Shown here: positions 44,096-53,120 of the stretch, piece by piece | Position numbering within the stretch: the stretch's first letter is position 1 | How the letters are laid out: each line of letters opens with the position of its first letter | Source: Clostridia bacterium | Lineage (GTDB): Bacteria > Bacillota > Clostridia > Christensenellales > CAG-138 | Reading direction: 5' to 3' | Assembly (NCBI GenBank): GCA_017614315.1 | Contig: JAGACA010000010.1 | Coordinates: 166,511 to 230,510, forward strand | DNA: 64,000 nt | Notes under the pieces: model-generated | The model's input: the letters and a program-made list of their open reading frames with translations, nothing else | Told to the model about the DNA's origin: nothing | Databases searched by the model: none | Translations under genes and position numbers: made by a program

Positions 44096-45724
44096 GTGAA
44101 GTTCAAGGACAGGGTGAAAACTTTCCTCGGCGATCTCCACGACGGGATCTCCTGCAGGATCGAAATGGCATTGAAGTTCGCACAGAAGAATCTGAAGCTT
44201 GTGTGCGTGTGCGCCTGCGCCCTGGTAGTTACTGTTGTCCTTCTCTGCATTTTCATTCCCAAGCTCTCACGAGCGATAGATAAAGCGATCTCCGCCCGAG
44301 CAAATTCCGTCACGGTGCCCTCCGCGCCGCCCGACGCGACGCCCACGGCGACCGCGATCCCCACGCCGGAGCCCCCGCCGACTCCGTCCCCCGAGCCCCT
44401 TCTTCTGAAAAAGGGCGACACCAACGATATAGTTCTCGACATCCAGCAGCGTCTGATGGAGCTGAACTATATGGACTATGATGAACCGACGAATTTCTAC
44501 GGTCCGATAACCACCGATTCCATCAAGGTCTTCCAGAGGAGGAACGGCCTTGAGGTCACCGGCGAAACGGATATGGCCTGCTATTCGCTGCTCATGTCGA
44601 GCGCCGCAAAGGTCTATATGGCCTCCATCGGCGACGAGGGCACGGATATCAAGGAAATGCAGAAAAGGCTCTATGAGCTGGACTACCTTAAATCGAGCGC
44701 GCTGACCGGCTATTTCGGCGAAGAGACCGAGGCCGCCGTACGCGAGTTCCAGAAGAGGAACCACATCGAGGTCGACGGCATGGTCGGCACCGAGACGAAG
44801 GAGCTCCTCTATTCCGAGGACGCGATCGCATTCTCCCTCTACATCGGCTCCACCGGCGACGACGTCAAGATGTACCAAAGGACGCTTTACAGGCTGGGTT
44901 ATCTCAACACCGAGCCGGACGGCGTTTACGGACGCGATACCGTCAACGCGGTCAAGAGGTTCCAGGAGCGCAACGACATCATCGTCGACGGGCATATCGG
45001 TCCGACGACGAAGACGATGCTTTTAAGCTCCAGCGCGAAATACAACAAGCTCGTCCTCACTATGAGCGGCGACGACGTGCTCCGCGTACAGCAGAGGCTT
45101 TACGAGCTGAACTACCTTAAAAAATCCGAGGTCACGAGCTATTACGGCTCCGTCACCGATCTCGCCGTAAGGGTTTTCCAGAAGAAGAACGGTCTGTCGC
45201 AGGACGGCGCCGTGGGCAAGAACACCATGGCGAAGCTCTTCTCCTCCTCCCCCGTCAAGGCCTCGAGACCCGTCAGCACCGATCCCGCATACGCGGGTCA
45301 GAGCGGCAGCGGCGTTAATACCTCGGGCATGACTCCCGCGCAGAAAATCGAGGTGCTGATCACCGTCGCCAAGTCAAAGCTCGGATGCAAGTACGTCCGC
45401 GGCGCAAAGGGTCCGAACACCTTCGACTGCTCCGGCTTCGTGTACTGGTGCCTGAAGCAGGCCGGCGCGAAGAGCGTCAGCTATATGACGTCCTACCAGT
45501 GGCGCACCACCACGAGGTACCGCCGCATTTCCTCGATGAGCAGCATCAAGCGAGGCGACGTCATCGTTTATAAGATGAGCGCGACCGCCGGTCATGTCGC
45601 AATCGCCCTCGGCGACGGCATGATGATAGACGCGTCGAGCCGAAACGGCAAGGTCGTCATAAGGACCTACCAGACGAGCTATTGGCGCGGATGCTTCGTG
45701 TGCGCGTACAGGATATTCGAATAA
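44096..45724 (+). CDS. membrane-anchored NlpC/P60 peptidoglycan endopeptidase with four PG-binding repeats
   Basis: A 542-residue wall hydrolase starting at GTG 44096, with GGAGG 7 bases upstream. It has a short cytosolic N-terminus, a membrane helix (about 30-52), a Pro/Thr-rich linker and four PG_binding_1 repeats (about 100-385, each with the VQ.RL..L.YL and A.R.FQ..NGL pattern). The C-terminal NlpC/P60 domain has nucleophile Cys445 in FDCSGF and His500 in GHVAIAL. It should cleave gamma-D-Glu-diaminopimelate links. It stands alone between terminators. A spore-cortex or division role is possible but not shown. Confidence 0.92.
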   Translation: MKFKDRVKTFLGDLHDGISCRIEMALKFAQKNLKLVCVCACALVVTVVLLCIFIPKLSRAIDKAISARANSVTVPSAPPDATPTATAIPTPEPPPTPSPEPLLLKKGDTNDIVLDIQQRLMELNYMDYDEPTNFYGPITTDSIKVFQRRNGLEVTGETDMACYSLLMSSAAKVYMASIGDEGTDIKEMQKRLYELDYLKSSALTGYFGEETEAAVREFQKRNHIEVDGMVGTETKELLYSEDAIAFSLYIGSTGDDVKMYQRTLYRLGYLNTEPDGVYGRDTVNAVKRFQERNDIIVDGHIGPTTKTMLLSSSAKYNKLVLTMSGDDVLRVQQRLYELNYLKKSEVTSYYGSVTDLAVRVFQKKNGLSQDGAVGKNTMAKLFSSSPVKASRPVSTDPAYAGQSGSGVNTSGMTPAQKIEVLITVAKSKLGCKYVRGAKGPNTFDCSGFVYWCLKQAGAKSVSYMTSYQWRTTTRYRRISSMSSIKRGDVIVYKMSATAGHVAIALGDGMMIDASSRNGKVVIRTYQTSYWRGCFVCAYRIFE

Positions 45725-45738
45725 ATGGTACAAAAAAC

Positions 45739-45772
45739 AAACGACCCGCTTTTTTGACAGCGGGTCGTTTTT
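45739..45772. terminator. bidirectional terminator between the NlpC/P60 gene and the zinc protease
   Basis: A 12-bp stem (45739-45750 with 45759-45770) with an 8-base loop; AAAA on the left and TTTTT on the right. Confidence 0.88.
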
Positions 45773-45781
45773 ATATGCTTG

Positions 45782-46519
45782 TTATCTTCTTCTGCCGGAC
45801 GAGGCGATGGTAAGGAGCCTTAAGAACGTGACTGCGGCGGAGAGCGCCGCGACGAGATACGTGAATGCGGCGGCTCTGAGCACCTTTCTTGCCGCGTTCT
45901 CCTCCTCTGCACCGGTTATGTAGCCCGCGGCGGTGAGCATGTCGAGCGCCCTTCTCGAGGCGTTCAGCTCGACGGGAAGCGTTATAAGCTGGAACACGAG
46001 CGCGAAACCGAACAGCACCACGCCGACGAGCGATACGTAATAACCGAGGGAGCCGAGGAACAGTCCGCCGATAACGAGCAGATACGAGAACTTCGAGCCG
46101 AAATTGGCGGCAGGAAGCAGGAAATTGCGAAGCTTTATCGCCGCATAGCCCTGTTCGTACTGCATGACGTGTCCGCACTCGTGCGCGGCGACGGCTATCG
46201 CGGCTACGCTGGTCGACGGATAGACGGCCTCGCTTAACGACACGCAGCCGGATCTCGGGTTGTAGTTATCGGTGAGCGAGCCGTTGATCATATTGACCCG
46301 GACGTTCGATCCGTTCGAATAGAGTATGTTCCTTGCGGCTTCCGCGGCGGTAACGCCGGCGCTGCCGTAAACGGACGAATACTTTTTGAACGTGCTCGTC
46401 ACCCTCGCCTGCGCGATCATGCCCACGACCATTATCGCAAGCGCGGCCAAGAGAAGGAGCATGGCCGGCGAGCCGAACATCTCATCCAGTCCGTAATATG
46501 AATATGATAAAGCAGTCAT
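45782..46519 (-). CDS. membrane zinc metallopeptidase (YugP / Zn_peptidase_2 family)
   Basis: A 245-residue protein with an N-terminal membrane helix (about 19-37), an HExxH site at His113-Glu114-His117 in AAHECGHVMQ, and three or more C-terminal membrane helices. This matches PF04298 proteins such as B. subtilis YugP, whose substrates are unknown. GGAGC lies before the ATG. It follows the PIG-V-like gene by 12 bases, so the two are probably co-transcribed. Confidence 0.9.
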   Translation of the reverse strand: MTALSYSYYGLDEMFGSPAMLLLLAALAIMVVGMIAQARVTSTFKKYSSVYGSAGVTAAEAARNILYSNGSNVRVNMINGSLTDNYNPRSGCVSLSEAVYPSTSVAAIAVAAHECGHVMQYEQGYAAIKLRNFLLPAANFGSKFSYLLVIGGLFLGSLGYYVSLVGVVLFGFALVFQLITLPVELNASRRALDMLTAAGYITGAEEENAARKVLRAAAFTYLVAALSAAVTFLRLLTIASSGRRR

Positions 46520-46531
46520 CGTATGCGCTCC

Positions 46532-47986
46532 TTAATAGATATCGTACCCCAGCACGTACATTATGAGGTAGAACACCTGCCCGACGACGAGCACGGTCGA
46601 GACGACGAGCGTCTTCGCCCTTGCCCTTATTATGCCCTCGCCGTCGTCCCTCGAAAGGCACAAAAGCGCGAGAGCGAACGGCAGGATAACGAGCCCCGCG
46701 AGGTATCTCGGCACGGACAGGAGCGGCGAGATCGAGGCCATCACGACGAAGTAGGCCGTGAAGTACAGCGAATACGGCGAATGCATCGTCCTGGCGACAG
46801 TCACGAATACGACGAGCGCGCCGAAAAGATGCACGATGTTCGGGAGCCAGAGCCCGAAGAACGCGGCGTTGTTCTTGCCGAATGCGGAAACGAGCCCGTT
46901 TATCTGGGAATCCGCGGCGTTCAAGAACACCGTGGGCTCGAGGCCCTTCAGCGTTTTCGCGGCGGCAATGAATCCGAACCATTCGCCGGTCACATAGCGG
47001 TTGAGGCCGAGGAAAAGCATGAAGCCCACGGCGGATAAGACGGTCCCCGCGGCGACGAAAACGAGCCTGTTTACCGACTGCTTAAAGCCCTTGCTGCGTA
47101 TCGTCCTTACGAGATACGCCGCGGCCTCCGCTGCGAAGGGTACGGCTAACAGTATGCCCGATAATTCCGTTAATGACGCAAGGCTGATCATAATTCCCGA
47201 AATGATGAACTTTTCGCGCCGCATCGCGAGGAGCGCCGAGGAGCACAAAAGAAGGAGCATAGCTTCGGGAAGCGGCGCCGCGTAGAATATCGCGGCGGGC
47301 ATCAGGAACGTGAACAGCACGGCGACCTTTGCGGAGCGCCTGCCGAGATCGGGCAGAGCGAGAAGATAAATGACCGCGCTCGAGGCGGCGGAGCAGACGG
47401 TATTGATCATTATCGCGGAAGCGAAATCCGACCGCGTGAGCAGGCTCAGCGCCCTAATCGCCATCGGGAACAGCGGCGCGAGGGCTATGTTTGCCGAAGC
47501 TCCGCCTGCGCCGCGGTAAAGCTCGTCCGCGATCTCGAAATACCTGTTCGCGTCGGTGTCGGCTTTGAGCCATATGCTTTTGAACGTGTTGAGCACAGTC
47601 CCCTGATATCCCTCGGCAAGTATGCTGATAAGATATGCCGCGAGGAAGAGTATGAGCCTTAAGAGCAGGGAAAGCAGAACGACCGATACCACGGGGTGTA
47701 TGCTGCGTCTTCTGGTGCTGCGCTCGCCCATGGCGGCGAGTATGACCTCGGGACTGCCCTTGAAAAGGCGAAGCATCTTCGGCACGGAAAGCGCGAAGGA
47801 TACGGCAAGAAGGAGCAGCATCACCGCGGATGCGACAGTCCCCTTTATGTCAAGCCCTTTTTTCGTGAAGCCCCACAGTGAAAAGAGCGCGAGGCAGACG
47901 AGAAGAAAAGCGCCCGTCACGGCCTCGGCGAGATGCTCTTTCACGAAAACAAGGAATCTATTCTGTTTTTTCGGCGCAGATCCCAT
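46532..47986 (-). CDS. GT-C-fold membrane glycosyltransferase, PIG-V (mannosyltransferase)-like
   Basis: A 484-residue protein with about 11-12 membrane helices. An extracytoplasmic motif region (ADTDANRYFEIADELY ... IALAPLFPMAIRAL) resembles the W.D..hY..iA ... PlyP signature of PIG-V and related lipid-sugar-dependent transferases. It probably glycosylates a surface polymer or protein using a polyprenyl-phosphate sugar. The ATG at 47986 has no Shine-Dalgarno; a TATAAT ends 7 bases upstream, so the mRNA may be leaderless. A longer frame upstream is interrupted by this promoter and is not preferred. Confidence 0.75.
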   Translation of the reverse strand: MGSAPKKQNRFLVFVKEHLAEAVTGAFLLVCLALFSLWGFTKKGLDIKGTVASAVMLLLLAVSFALSVPKMLRLFKGSPEVILAAMGERSTRRRSIHPVVSVVLLSLLLRLILFLAAYLISILAEGYQGTVLNTFKSIWLKADTDANRYFEIADELYRGAGGASANIALAPLFPMAIRALSLLTRSDFASAIMINTVCSAASSAVIYLLALPDLGRRSAKVAVLFTFLMPAAIFYAAPLPEAMLLLLCSSALLAMRREKFIISGIMISLASLTELSGILLAVPFAAEAAAYLVRTIRSKGFKQSVNRLVFVAAGTVLSAVGFMLFLGLNRYVTGEWFGFIAAAKTLKGLEPTVFLNAADSQINGLVSAFGKNNAAFFGLWLPNIVHLFGALVVFVTVARTMHSPYSLYFTAYFVVMASISPLLSVPRYLAGLVILPFALALLCLSRDDGEGIIRARAKTLVVSTVLVVGQVFYLIMYVLGYDIY

Positions 47987-47993
47987 CAAAGAT

Positions 47994-48021
47994 ATTATAC
48001 CACTTTTTTCACCGATAACAA
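47994..48021 (-). promoter_or_regulatory. sigma-A promoter of the PIG-V-like gene, predicted leaderless
   Basis: Minus strand TTGTTA (48021-48016), 16-base spacer, TATAAT (47999-47994). The expected start falls at 47987-47986, the ATG itself. Confidence 0.65.
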
Positions 48022-48029
48022 TAATGATA

Positions 48030-48058
48030 TTGACAAATACCCCTTTATTTATTATCAT
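48030..48058 (+). promoter_or_regulatory. sigma-A promoter of the zinc-ribbon/ABC exporter operon
   Basis: TTGACA at 48030-48035, 17-base spacer, TATCAT at 48053-48058. Confidence 0.82.
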
Positions 48059-48092
48059 TCAATCATAGAGAAAAACATCGGAGGCAATTCAT

Positions 48093-49775
48093 ATGAAATA
48101 CTGTTCAAACTGCGGCGAGCCGCTTGACGACGACAGTCTGTTCTGTTCCGTTTGCGGAGCTAAGGTCGAGGACGCCGCTCCCGCCGTTCAGGCACAGCCC
48201 GCCCCCACCGTGACCGCGGCGAAACCCAAAAAGAAAAAGAGCAAGCTCTGGATACTGGCCATACCCGCCGTTCTGCTTCTTATCGCGTTCGGCGTATGCC
48301 TTGCGGTCAATCTTTCCGGCGCTTACGTAAAGCTCCTTCCCGCCTCGCGCAATAAGTTCGCCATACTGACCAGGCAGGCCCTGAACGATGCGCTCGACCG
48401 CGCCTTCTCCGATAAGGGGATCGATATTCCCGAAGAGATAAAGGCGAACCTCGAGGCGACCGTTCAGCTCGAGCTGAACGAGGACGCCGAAGCGGATCCC
48501 GACGATGATGATGACGATGACGATGACGACGGCAATTTCCTGCTCGATCTTCTGGGCGAGCTCGTAGTCAAGGCGGACATCGACGTTGACAAAAACGGGC
48601 TCGGGCTGCGCATCGACGCGTCCGCGGGCGGAATGAAGCTGATCGAGGCGTACCTCAAGGCGGCGAAGGACGGCATATTGTTCGCCGCTCCCGACTACCT
48701 CGATTATCTTTACAAGGTCGAGCCCTCGGCGATACTCGCAAAGCTCGGTAAGGAAAGCATGTCCGACTTGCTCGAAGAGATCACCGGATCCGGGCTTGAG
48801 CCTCTCGACGAGGCGAAAACGCGCGCCGAGGTCATGGAGATATATGAGATATTGATGAAGCTTGCCGAGGATGAGGAAGGCGGCTTCGAGATCGAAGAGA
48901 AAAAGGAGATCGCCCTTGCCGCGAACGGCGGCAGCGCGACCGCAGACGTTTACGTATTCTCCCCGACCGAGAAGGCGCTGAAGGCCTTCTTTGAGGAGCT
49001 TGCGGATCACTTTATGTCCGAAGACTCGTATCTGGGCGGCAGGATCAGGTCGCTTTCCGATGAGGAGGACGTTTTCGGCGAGATGAAGTCCTCTGCCGGC
49101 GAGTGGGCGAAAAAGCTCCACGACAATCACCTGACCGTCAAGATCGCTCTTTCCGGCAGCGAGGTCCCCTTCATCATCGTCGACGCGGACGATTTCAGTT
49201 TCTATACCGATCACGTTTACACGTCTGATACCGAGAGCCGCTATATCGAGGTAGCTCCCGAAGGCCGTAAGGAGCCCGCTCTGATAAAGATGAGCCTCGT
49301 CCACAAGACCGGCTCCGTCAACACCGTTTCCGGCCTTATAACAATAAAGAACGATCCGAGCGATCCCGTGCTCGACGATGTGGATCTCGGCGAGCTCGAT
49401 CTTGACGAGATGGACTTTGACTTTAAGGAGCTTACGATCTCGTTCGATCTCGACCTCAATTCGCGCTCCGCTATAAGCACGTTCGAGGGCAGTGTGACCG
49501 CAAAGGCCGACGGCAAGGAAGTCCTGACCATAACGGTCAAGCCCGAAGGCTCTCGCATGAAGCACGTCATCAAGTTCACTTCCCCCGACGCCGAGTCGGA
49601 GCTTAAAACGATCACCGTGACGCTGTTCGTCAAGGAAGGCAGCGGCGTTGTCCTTCCCGCTCTGCCCGAAGAGCACGTCGAGACCGAGGAGGAGCTCAGC
49701 GATGTTCTCTCCGAGCTCGTTCAGGCTCTGCTCGGACCGATCATAGAGTCCTTCTTCGGCGGGTTCGGGTTCTGA
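48093..49775 (+). CDS. zinc-ribbon single-pass membrane protein with large extracytoplasmic domain
   Basis: A 560-residue protein. The cytosolic N-terminus is a zinc ribbon (Cys4, Cys7, Cys18, Cys21), then an Ala/Pro/Lys linker, one membrane helix (about 49-72) and a roughly 480-residue exterior domain. That domain contains ten consecutive aspartates (137-146) and is acidic overall. It resembles the DUF6583-type zinc-ribbon proteins of gut Clostridia; the function is unknown to me. CGGAGG precedes the ATG. Three bases separate it from an ABC exporter operon, so it may sense or accompany the exported substrate. Confidence 0.82.
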   Translation: MKYCSNCGEPLDDDSLFCSVCGAKVEDAAPAVQAQPAPTVTAAKPKKKKSKLWILAIPAVLLLIAFGVCLAVNLSGAYVKLLPASRNKFAILTRQALNDALDRAFSDKGIDIPEEIKANLEATVQLELNEDAEADPDDDDDDDDDDGNFLLDLLGELVVKADIDVDKNGLGLRIDASAGGMKLIEAYLKAAKDGILFAAPDYLDYLYKVEPSAILAKLGKESMSDLLEEITGSGLEPLDEAKTRAEVMEIYEILMKLAEDEEGGFEIEEKKEIALAANGGSATADVYVFSPTEKALKAFFEELADHFMSEDSYLGGRIRSLSDEEDVFGEMKSSAGEWAKKLHDNHLTVKIALSGSEVPFIIVDADDFSFYTDHVYTSDTESRYIEVAPEGRKEPALIKMSLVHKTGSVNTVSGLITIKNDPSDPVLDDVDLGELDLDEMDFDFKELTISFDLDLNSRSAISTFEGSVTAKADGKEVLTITVKPEGSRMKHVIKFTSPDAESELKTITVTLFVKEGSGVVLPALPEEHVETEEELSDVLSELVQALLGPIIESFFGGFGF

Positions 49776-49778
49776 TCG

Positions 49779-50402
49779 ATGGACGCCCCGGTTCTTTCAT
49801 TAAAGGATATAGTGCTTTCCTACGGCTCAGAGCGCGTTCTCGCCTCCGTGTCGCTGGATGTTTTCGCGGGCGAGGTGCTTGGCATACGCGGCGCGAACGG
49901 CGCGGGCAAATCAACTCTTCTCGCCATTATGGCTGGGCTTTTGAAGCCGGATTCCGGCATGCGGAGCGCTTCGCCGGAGCTTGACGGCAAGATCGCCCTC
50001 GTCCCGCAGGAGATCGCCCTCTACCCCTCCCTTACCGGGCGGCAGAACCTTGAGTTCTGGGCGGAGGCCAACGGGCTTTCCGGCGCGCCGAAAAAGGCGA
50101 GGATCGGGTTTCTCCTGAAGGAGATGAAGCTGACCGACAAGGCCAAAAAGCGCGTCGAGACGTATTCGGGCGGCATGAAACGCAGGCTCAATATGGCGGC
50201 TGCGCTCCTTGTCACGCCGAAGCTCCTGCTCCTTGACGAGCCCACTGCCGGGCTCGACGAGGATTCCGTCGGGATAATACTTTCCTTCATCACGAGAATC
50301 AGGGACGCGGGCTGCGCCGTTGTTCTCGTGAGCCACGCGGGCGAGGAGATGAAGATCGCCTGCGACCGCGTGCTTAATCTTAAGGACGGAGAGCTCGCAT
50401 GA
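49779..50402 (+). CDS. ABC transporter ATP-binding protein (ABC-2 exporter)
   Basis: A 207-residue compact ABC ATPase. Walker A is GANGAGKST, the Q-loop is LVPQEIALYPSLTG, the signature is YSGGMKRRL and Walker B is LLLLDEPTAGLDED, all of the NatA/drug-exporter class that pairs with ABC-2 permeases. The start ATG lies 3 bases after the zinc-ribbon gene and the stop overlaps the first permease by 4 bases. Substrate unknown. Confidence 0.92.
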   Translation: MDAPVLSLKDIVLSYGSERVLASVSLDVFAGEVLGIRGANGAGKSTLLAIMAGLLKPDSGMRSASPELDGKIALVPQEIALYPSLTGRQNLEFWAEANGLSGAPKKARIGFLLKEMKLTDKAKKRVETYSGGMKRRLNMAAALLVTPKLLLLDEPTAGLDEDSVGIILSFITRIRDAGCAVVLVSHAGEEMKIACDRVLNLKDGELA

Positions 50403-51574
50403 GGTTCTTCGCCTGTCTGAAAAAAGATATAAGGCTGTTGACCGGCGGCGGGATAAGGACGCTCCTTTTCCTCGCACTGCCGGTCCTCCTTGTTTTTCTG
50501 ATGATGCAGGGCATGCGCGGAGTGGACGTTTCGAGCTTCGCAACAAGCTTTTCCATCGCAGTGCGCGACGACGACGACACTATAATGAGCAAAATGCTCA
50601 TCTCGAGGATCGACGATATCGGCATGTTCGGCAATGTGATCCATGCGGAAGACGAGACCGACGAGGAGCTGCTCGCGTCCGGCTGCGCGGCGGTCGTGAC
50701 AGTGCCGAAGGATTTCTTTTTCGATATCTACGACATGTCGGACACCGACGTCGTGATCTCTTTGAACATGAACATGCCGCAGGAAGCGGCGCTCGTAAAG
50801 GCCACCTTCGAGGCGATACTCAAGCTTTTGGAGGAGAACCAGCGCGCGAGCTATGCCGCGGCGCGCGTACGGTACGGCGATCTCGGACCCGAGGAATGGT
50901 CGAAGGTATACCGCGATTATTCGCTCGCCGCGCTCGATTCGGCGATGTCGAGGCTCGACGTGTTCAGCCTTGACGATCTGTTCACGAGCGCTTTTGACGG
51001 CACGAAGCTCTTCCTCGCCGCGAGCCTCATTTCGATGATAATGATGTTCATGCCCCTCATGATGATCCGCTCCATCCCCGAGGAGATAAGCTCGGGACTT
51101 GCCGGGCGGTTCTCCCTCTCGGGGGGAAGCATACTCATGACGGTGCTTTCGAAGCTCGTCATAGCCTCCGTGTTCTCGTTCTTGCCGACTGCAGCGCTCC
51201 TTATCCTTCTTGGCATAAGGCTGACCTTTATCGTCGCCGCGGCGCTCGTTTCGGCGTTCCTGTTCTCGTTCTCGCTGTTCCTCATGATATCGCTTCTTTT
51301 GAAGGACGCGGCGCTCTCGCAGTTTTCGGGCGTGTCGCTGATGCTTTTCATACTGCTTGCAGGCGGCGCGTTCTACCCCGGCGCGCTCCTCGGGAAGACC
51401 TTCTCGGTCGTATCCGGGTATCTGACGCCGGGAGTGATACTCTCGTCCATGCTCCTGCCTGAAAGCGCATTCTCGGAGTTCATGCCGCGTCTTGCGGCAC
51501 TCGTGATCCCGTTTATCGTGTTCGCCGCGGTATCGGCGCCGCTCATCAAGGCGGCGGTAAGGAGGCGCGCATGA
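50399..51574 (+). CDS. ABC-2 type exporter permease, first subunit
   Basis: A 391-residue protein with an N-terminal membrane helix, a large extracytoplasmic domain (about 40-190) and five or six C-terminal helices, the layout of ABC-2 (YhgE/LinearGramicidin-like) permeases. The first helix region reads LLFLALPVLLVFLMMQGMRG. ATGA overlap joins it to both the ATPase and the second permease, so a heteromeric exporter is likely. Confidence 0.85.
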   Translation: MRFFACLKKDIRLLTGGGIRTLLFLALPVLLVFLMMQGMRGVDVSSFATSFSIAVRDDDDTIMSKMLISRIDDIGMFGNVIHAEDETDEELLASGCAAVVTVPKDFFFDIYDMSDTDVVISLNMNMPQEAALVKATFEAILKLLEENQRASYAAARVRYGDLGPEEWSKVYRDYSLAALDSAMSRLDVFSLDDLFTSAFDGTKLFLAASLISMIMMFMPLMMIRSIPEEISSGLAGRFSLSGGSILMTVLSKLVIASVFSFLPTAALLILLGIRLTFIVAAALVSAFLFSFSLFLMISLLLKDAALSQFSGVSLMLFILLAGGAFYPGALLGKTFSVVSGYLTPGVILSSMLLPESAFSEFMPRLAALVIPFIVFAAVSAPLIKAAVRRRA

Positions 51575-52674
51575 GAAGGCTCTGTTCGTTCGTCAAATAC
51601 AAGTTCTTCGTTCTTCTGAACGGGCGGCCCCTGTTCTATCTTGCGGGGCTTCTGCTCCTTTCGCTCACGTTCCTGCTCGTTTCTTTTGCGGTAACTGCCG
51701 AAAAGGATACCGAGATCAAGCTCGCCGTGTTCGACGAATGCGGCGGCGAATCGAGCGCGAAGCTCGTCGAATACCTCAATACGACCCCGGGCTTCGGCGT
51801 TAAGATCCACGCGTCCCGCGAGGCCGCCGAAAACGCGGTTTATCTCGGCAAAGCGGAGGCGTCCCTCGTAATTCTTCCCGATTACGACAGGCTTTTGGCC
51901 GAAGGCGAGACCGACGGACTGATCGTGATCTCCGTGTCTCCTTCCTCGGTGTCGACGGACGTTATCGTGGAGACAGCCGCGGGCGGCGTCATGGCCGAAA
52001 AGGCGAGGCTTACCGCGCTTAACGCCCTTGAACGCGAGGGTCACGATACGTCGTCCTACGCCGCGTATGCCGATGAGTTCGTGCCTCCGACGATGGTCAC
52101 GATCCGCGAGCTATCGGGCACGGGTTCCGACCGCGCCATATTCGGAAGGACCTTCCCCGGAGCGGAGGGGTTCTACGCGCTCGCACTTATGCTCGTGATG
52201 CTTACTCTGTCAAAAAAGCTCGGCGGCGCGGACGAGATAGCGGTATCGAAGCGCTGTGCCGTGCTTAAAAACGGACGCGCGGCAGACCTTGTTTCCGATA
52301 TCCTTGCGCTGTTCGCGATATCGCTTATCGTATCCGCCGCGGCGTTTATCTTCCTTCCCGACAAGAGCTTTATGGCGGCCTTATCGTATATCGCTTACGC
52401 TTTCGCCGTATCGGGGCTATCGCTCTTCGCGGCTTCGCTCTCCGCGGGCGACAGGCACGACGCGGTCTCCCCCGTGTTCGCGCTTGTGACCTCGATAATC
52501 GGCGGCTGCTTCGCCGACACGACGGCCTTCCCGAAGGCCATGAAGGCGGTCTCGTATCTCACCCTTCAGGGACAATTCATAGCGTCCTCCCGAGGAAAAG
52601 CGGCGTTCATACCCGTGCTGATCGCAGTCGGGATACTGTTCGCGCTGCTTTCGAGGGTCAAAAGGCGGGGCTGA
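51571..52674 (+). CDS. ABC-2 type exporter permease, second subunit
   Basis: A 367-residue protein with the same topology as the preceding one: helix at about 17-38, an exterior domain to about 190, and five or six helices after. It overlaps the first permease gene by 4 bases. Pairing of two distinct ABC-2 subunits with a single ATPase is common in bacteriocin and lipid exporters. No terminator is obvious before the SRP RNA promoter 10 bases downstream. Confidence 0.82.
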   Translation: MRRLCSFVKYKFFVLLNGRPLFYLAGLLLLSLTFLLVSFAVTAEKDTEIKLAVFDECGGESSAKLVEYLNTTPGFGVKIHASREAAENAVYLGKAEASLVILPDYDRLLAEGETDGLIVISVSPSSVSTDVIVETAAGGVMAEKARLTALNALEREGHDTSSYAAYADEFVPPTMVTIRELSGTGSDRAIFGRTFPGAEGFYALALMLVMLTLSKKLGGADEIAVSKRCAVLKNGRAADLVSDILALFAISLIVSAAAFIFLPDKSFMAALSYIAYAFAVSGLSLFAASLSAGDRHDAVSPVFALVTSIIGGCFADTTAFPKAMKAVSYLTLQGQFIASSRGKAAFIPVLIAVGILFALLSRVKRRG

Positions 52675-52683
52675 AAAATAGGC

Positions 52684-52712
52684 TTGCATTCGCCGCGCGA
52701 CTGATGTATAAT
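52684..52712 (+). promoter_or_regulatory. sigma-A promoter of the SRP RNA gene
   Basis: TTGCAT at 52684-52689, 17-base spacer, TATAAT at 52707-52712, preceded by TG (extended -10). Confidence 0.85.
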
Positions 52713-52715
52713 GTG

Positions 52716-52993
52716 CCTTGCCGTGCTAAACGGGGAGTTGGCGGTGCCCTTTTCCTGCAATCCGCCGCAGCAGGGTCTAATCCCCGCCCCGAGGCAAGTG
52801 TTTGCGAGGCATGGAGCCGATAAGGAGTGTTGATATTCGGGTCCCGTTCAATCGATCACCGTGAACCATGTCAGGTCCTGACGGAAGCAGCATTAAGCGG
52901 AAAGTTCGGTGTGAAGCGGGTCTGCCTGAAAGGAGCCGCCTGTCGGCATACCTCTCGGGGGCGTTTTTGTCGAAGGGCGGGTGCACGGCTTCG
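52716..52993 (+). ncRNA. ffs: signal recognition particle RNA, large bacterial type with Alu domain
   Basis: The 5' part CCTTGCCGTGCTAAACGGGG and the following GCGGTGCCC...CCTGCAATCC match the Alu domain of the Bacillus-type scRNA. The apical S-domain loop with GTCAGGTCCTGACGGAAGCAGCATTAAGCGG lies at about 52869-52900. The ends pair: GCCGTGC (52720-52726) with GCACGGC (52983-52989). It is followed by a terminator at 53009-53034. Ends are estimated to within about 5 bases. SRP RNA guides nascent membrane proteins to FtsY/Sec with Ffh. Confidence 0.95.
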
Positions 52994-53008
52994 TTATTTG
53001 ACGGATGG

Positions 53009-53034
53009 CTTCGGTGTTTTTACCGAAGTTTTTT
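53009..53034 (+). terminator. intrinsic terminator of the SRP RNA gene
   Basis: CTTCGGT (53009-53015) pairs with ACCGAAG (53022-53028), 6-base loop, then six T. Confidence 0.9.
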
Positions 53035-53120
53035 CATTTTTACGTTTTCCGACCGTTTCTTTCATACTTTTCTCCCCCGGAGCGACCGAAAACAGGGACG
53101 AGCCGTTCTATATTGTTCCC

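Noticed and set aside
48495..48532. GAT/GAC run as a possible microsatellite frameshift in the zinc-ribbon gene
   Set aside because: The frame continues intact for over 400 residues after the ten Asp codons and the codons alternate GAT/GAC, so it is a genuine acidic stretch.
52827..53120. N-terminal extension of spoIIE back to 52827
   Set aside because: This stretch is the SRP RNA and its terminator; the peptide is not protein-like and SpoIIE similarity starts after ATG 53121.
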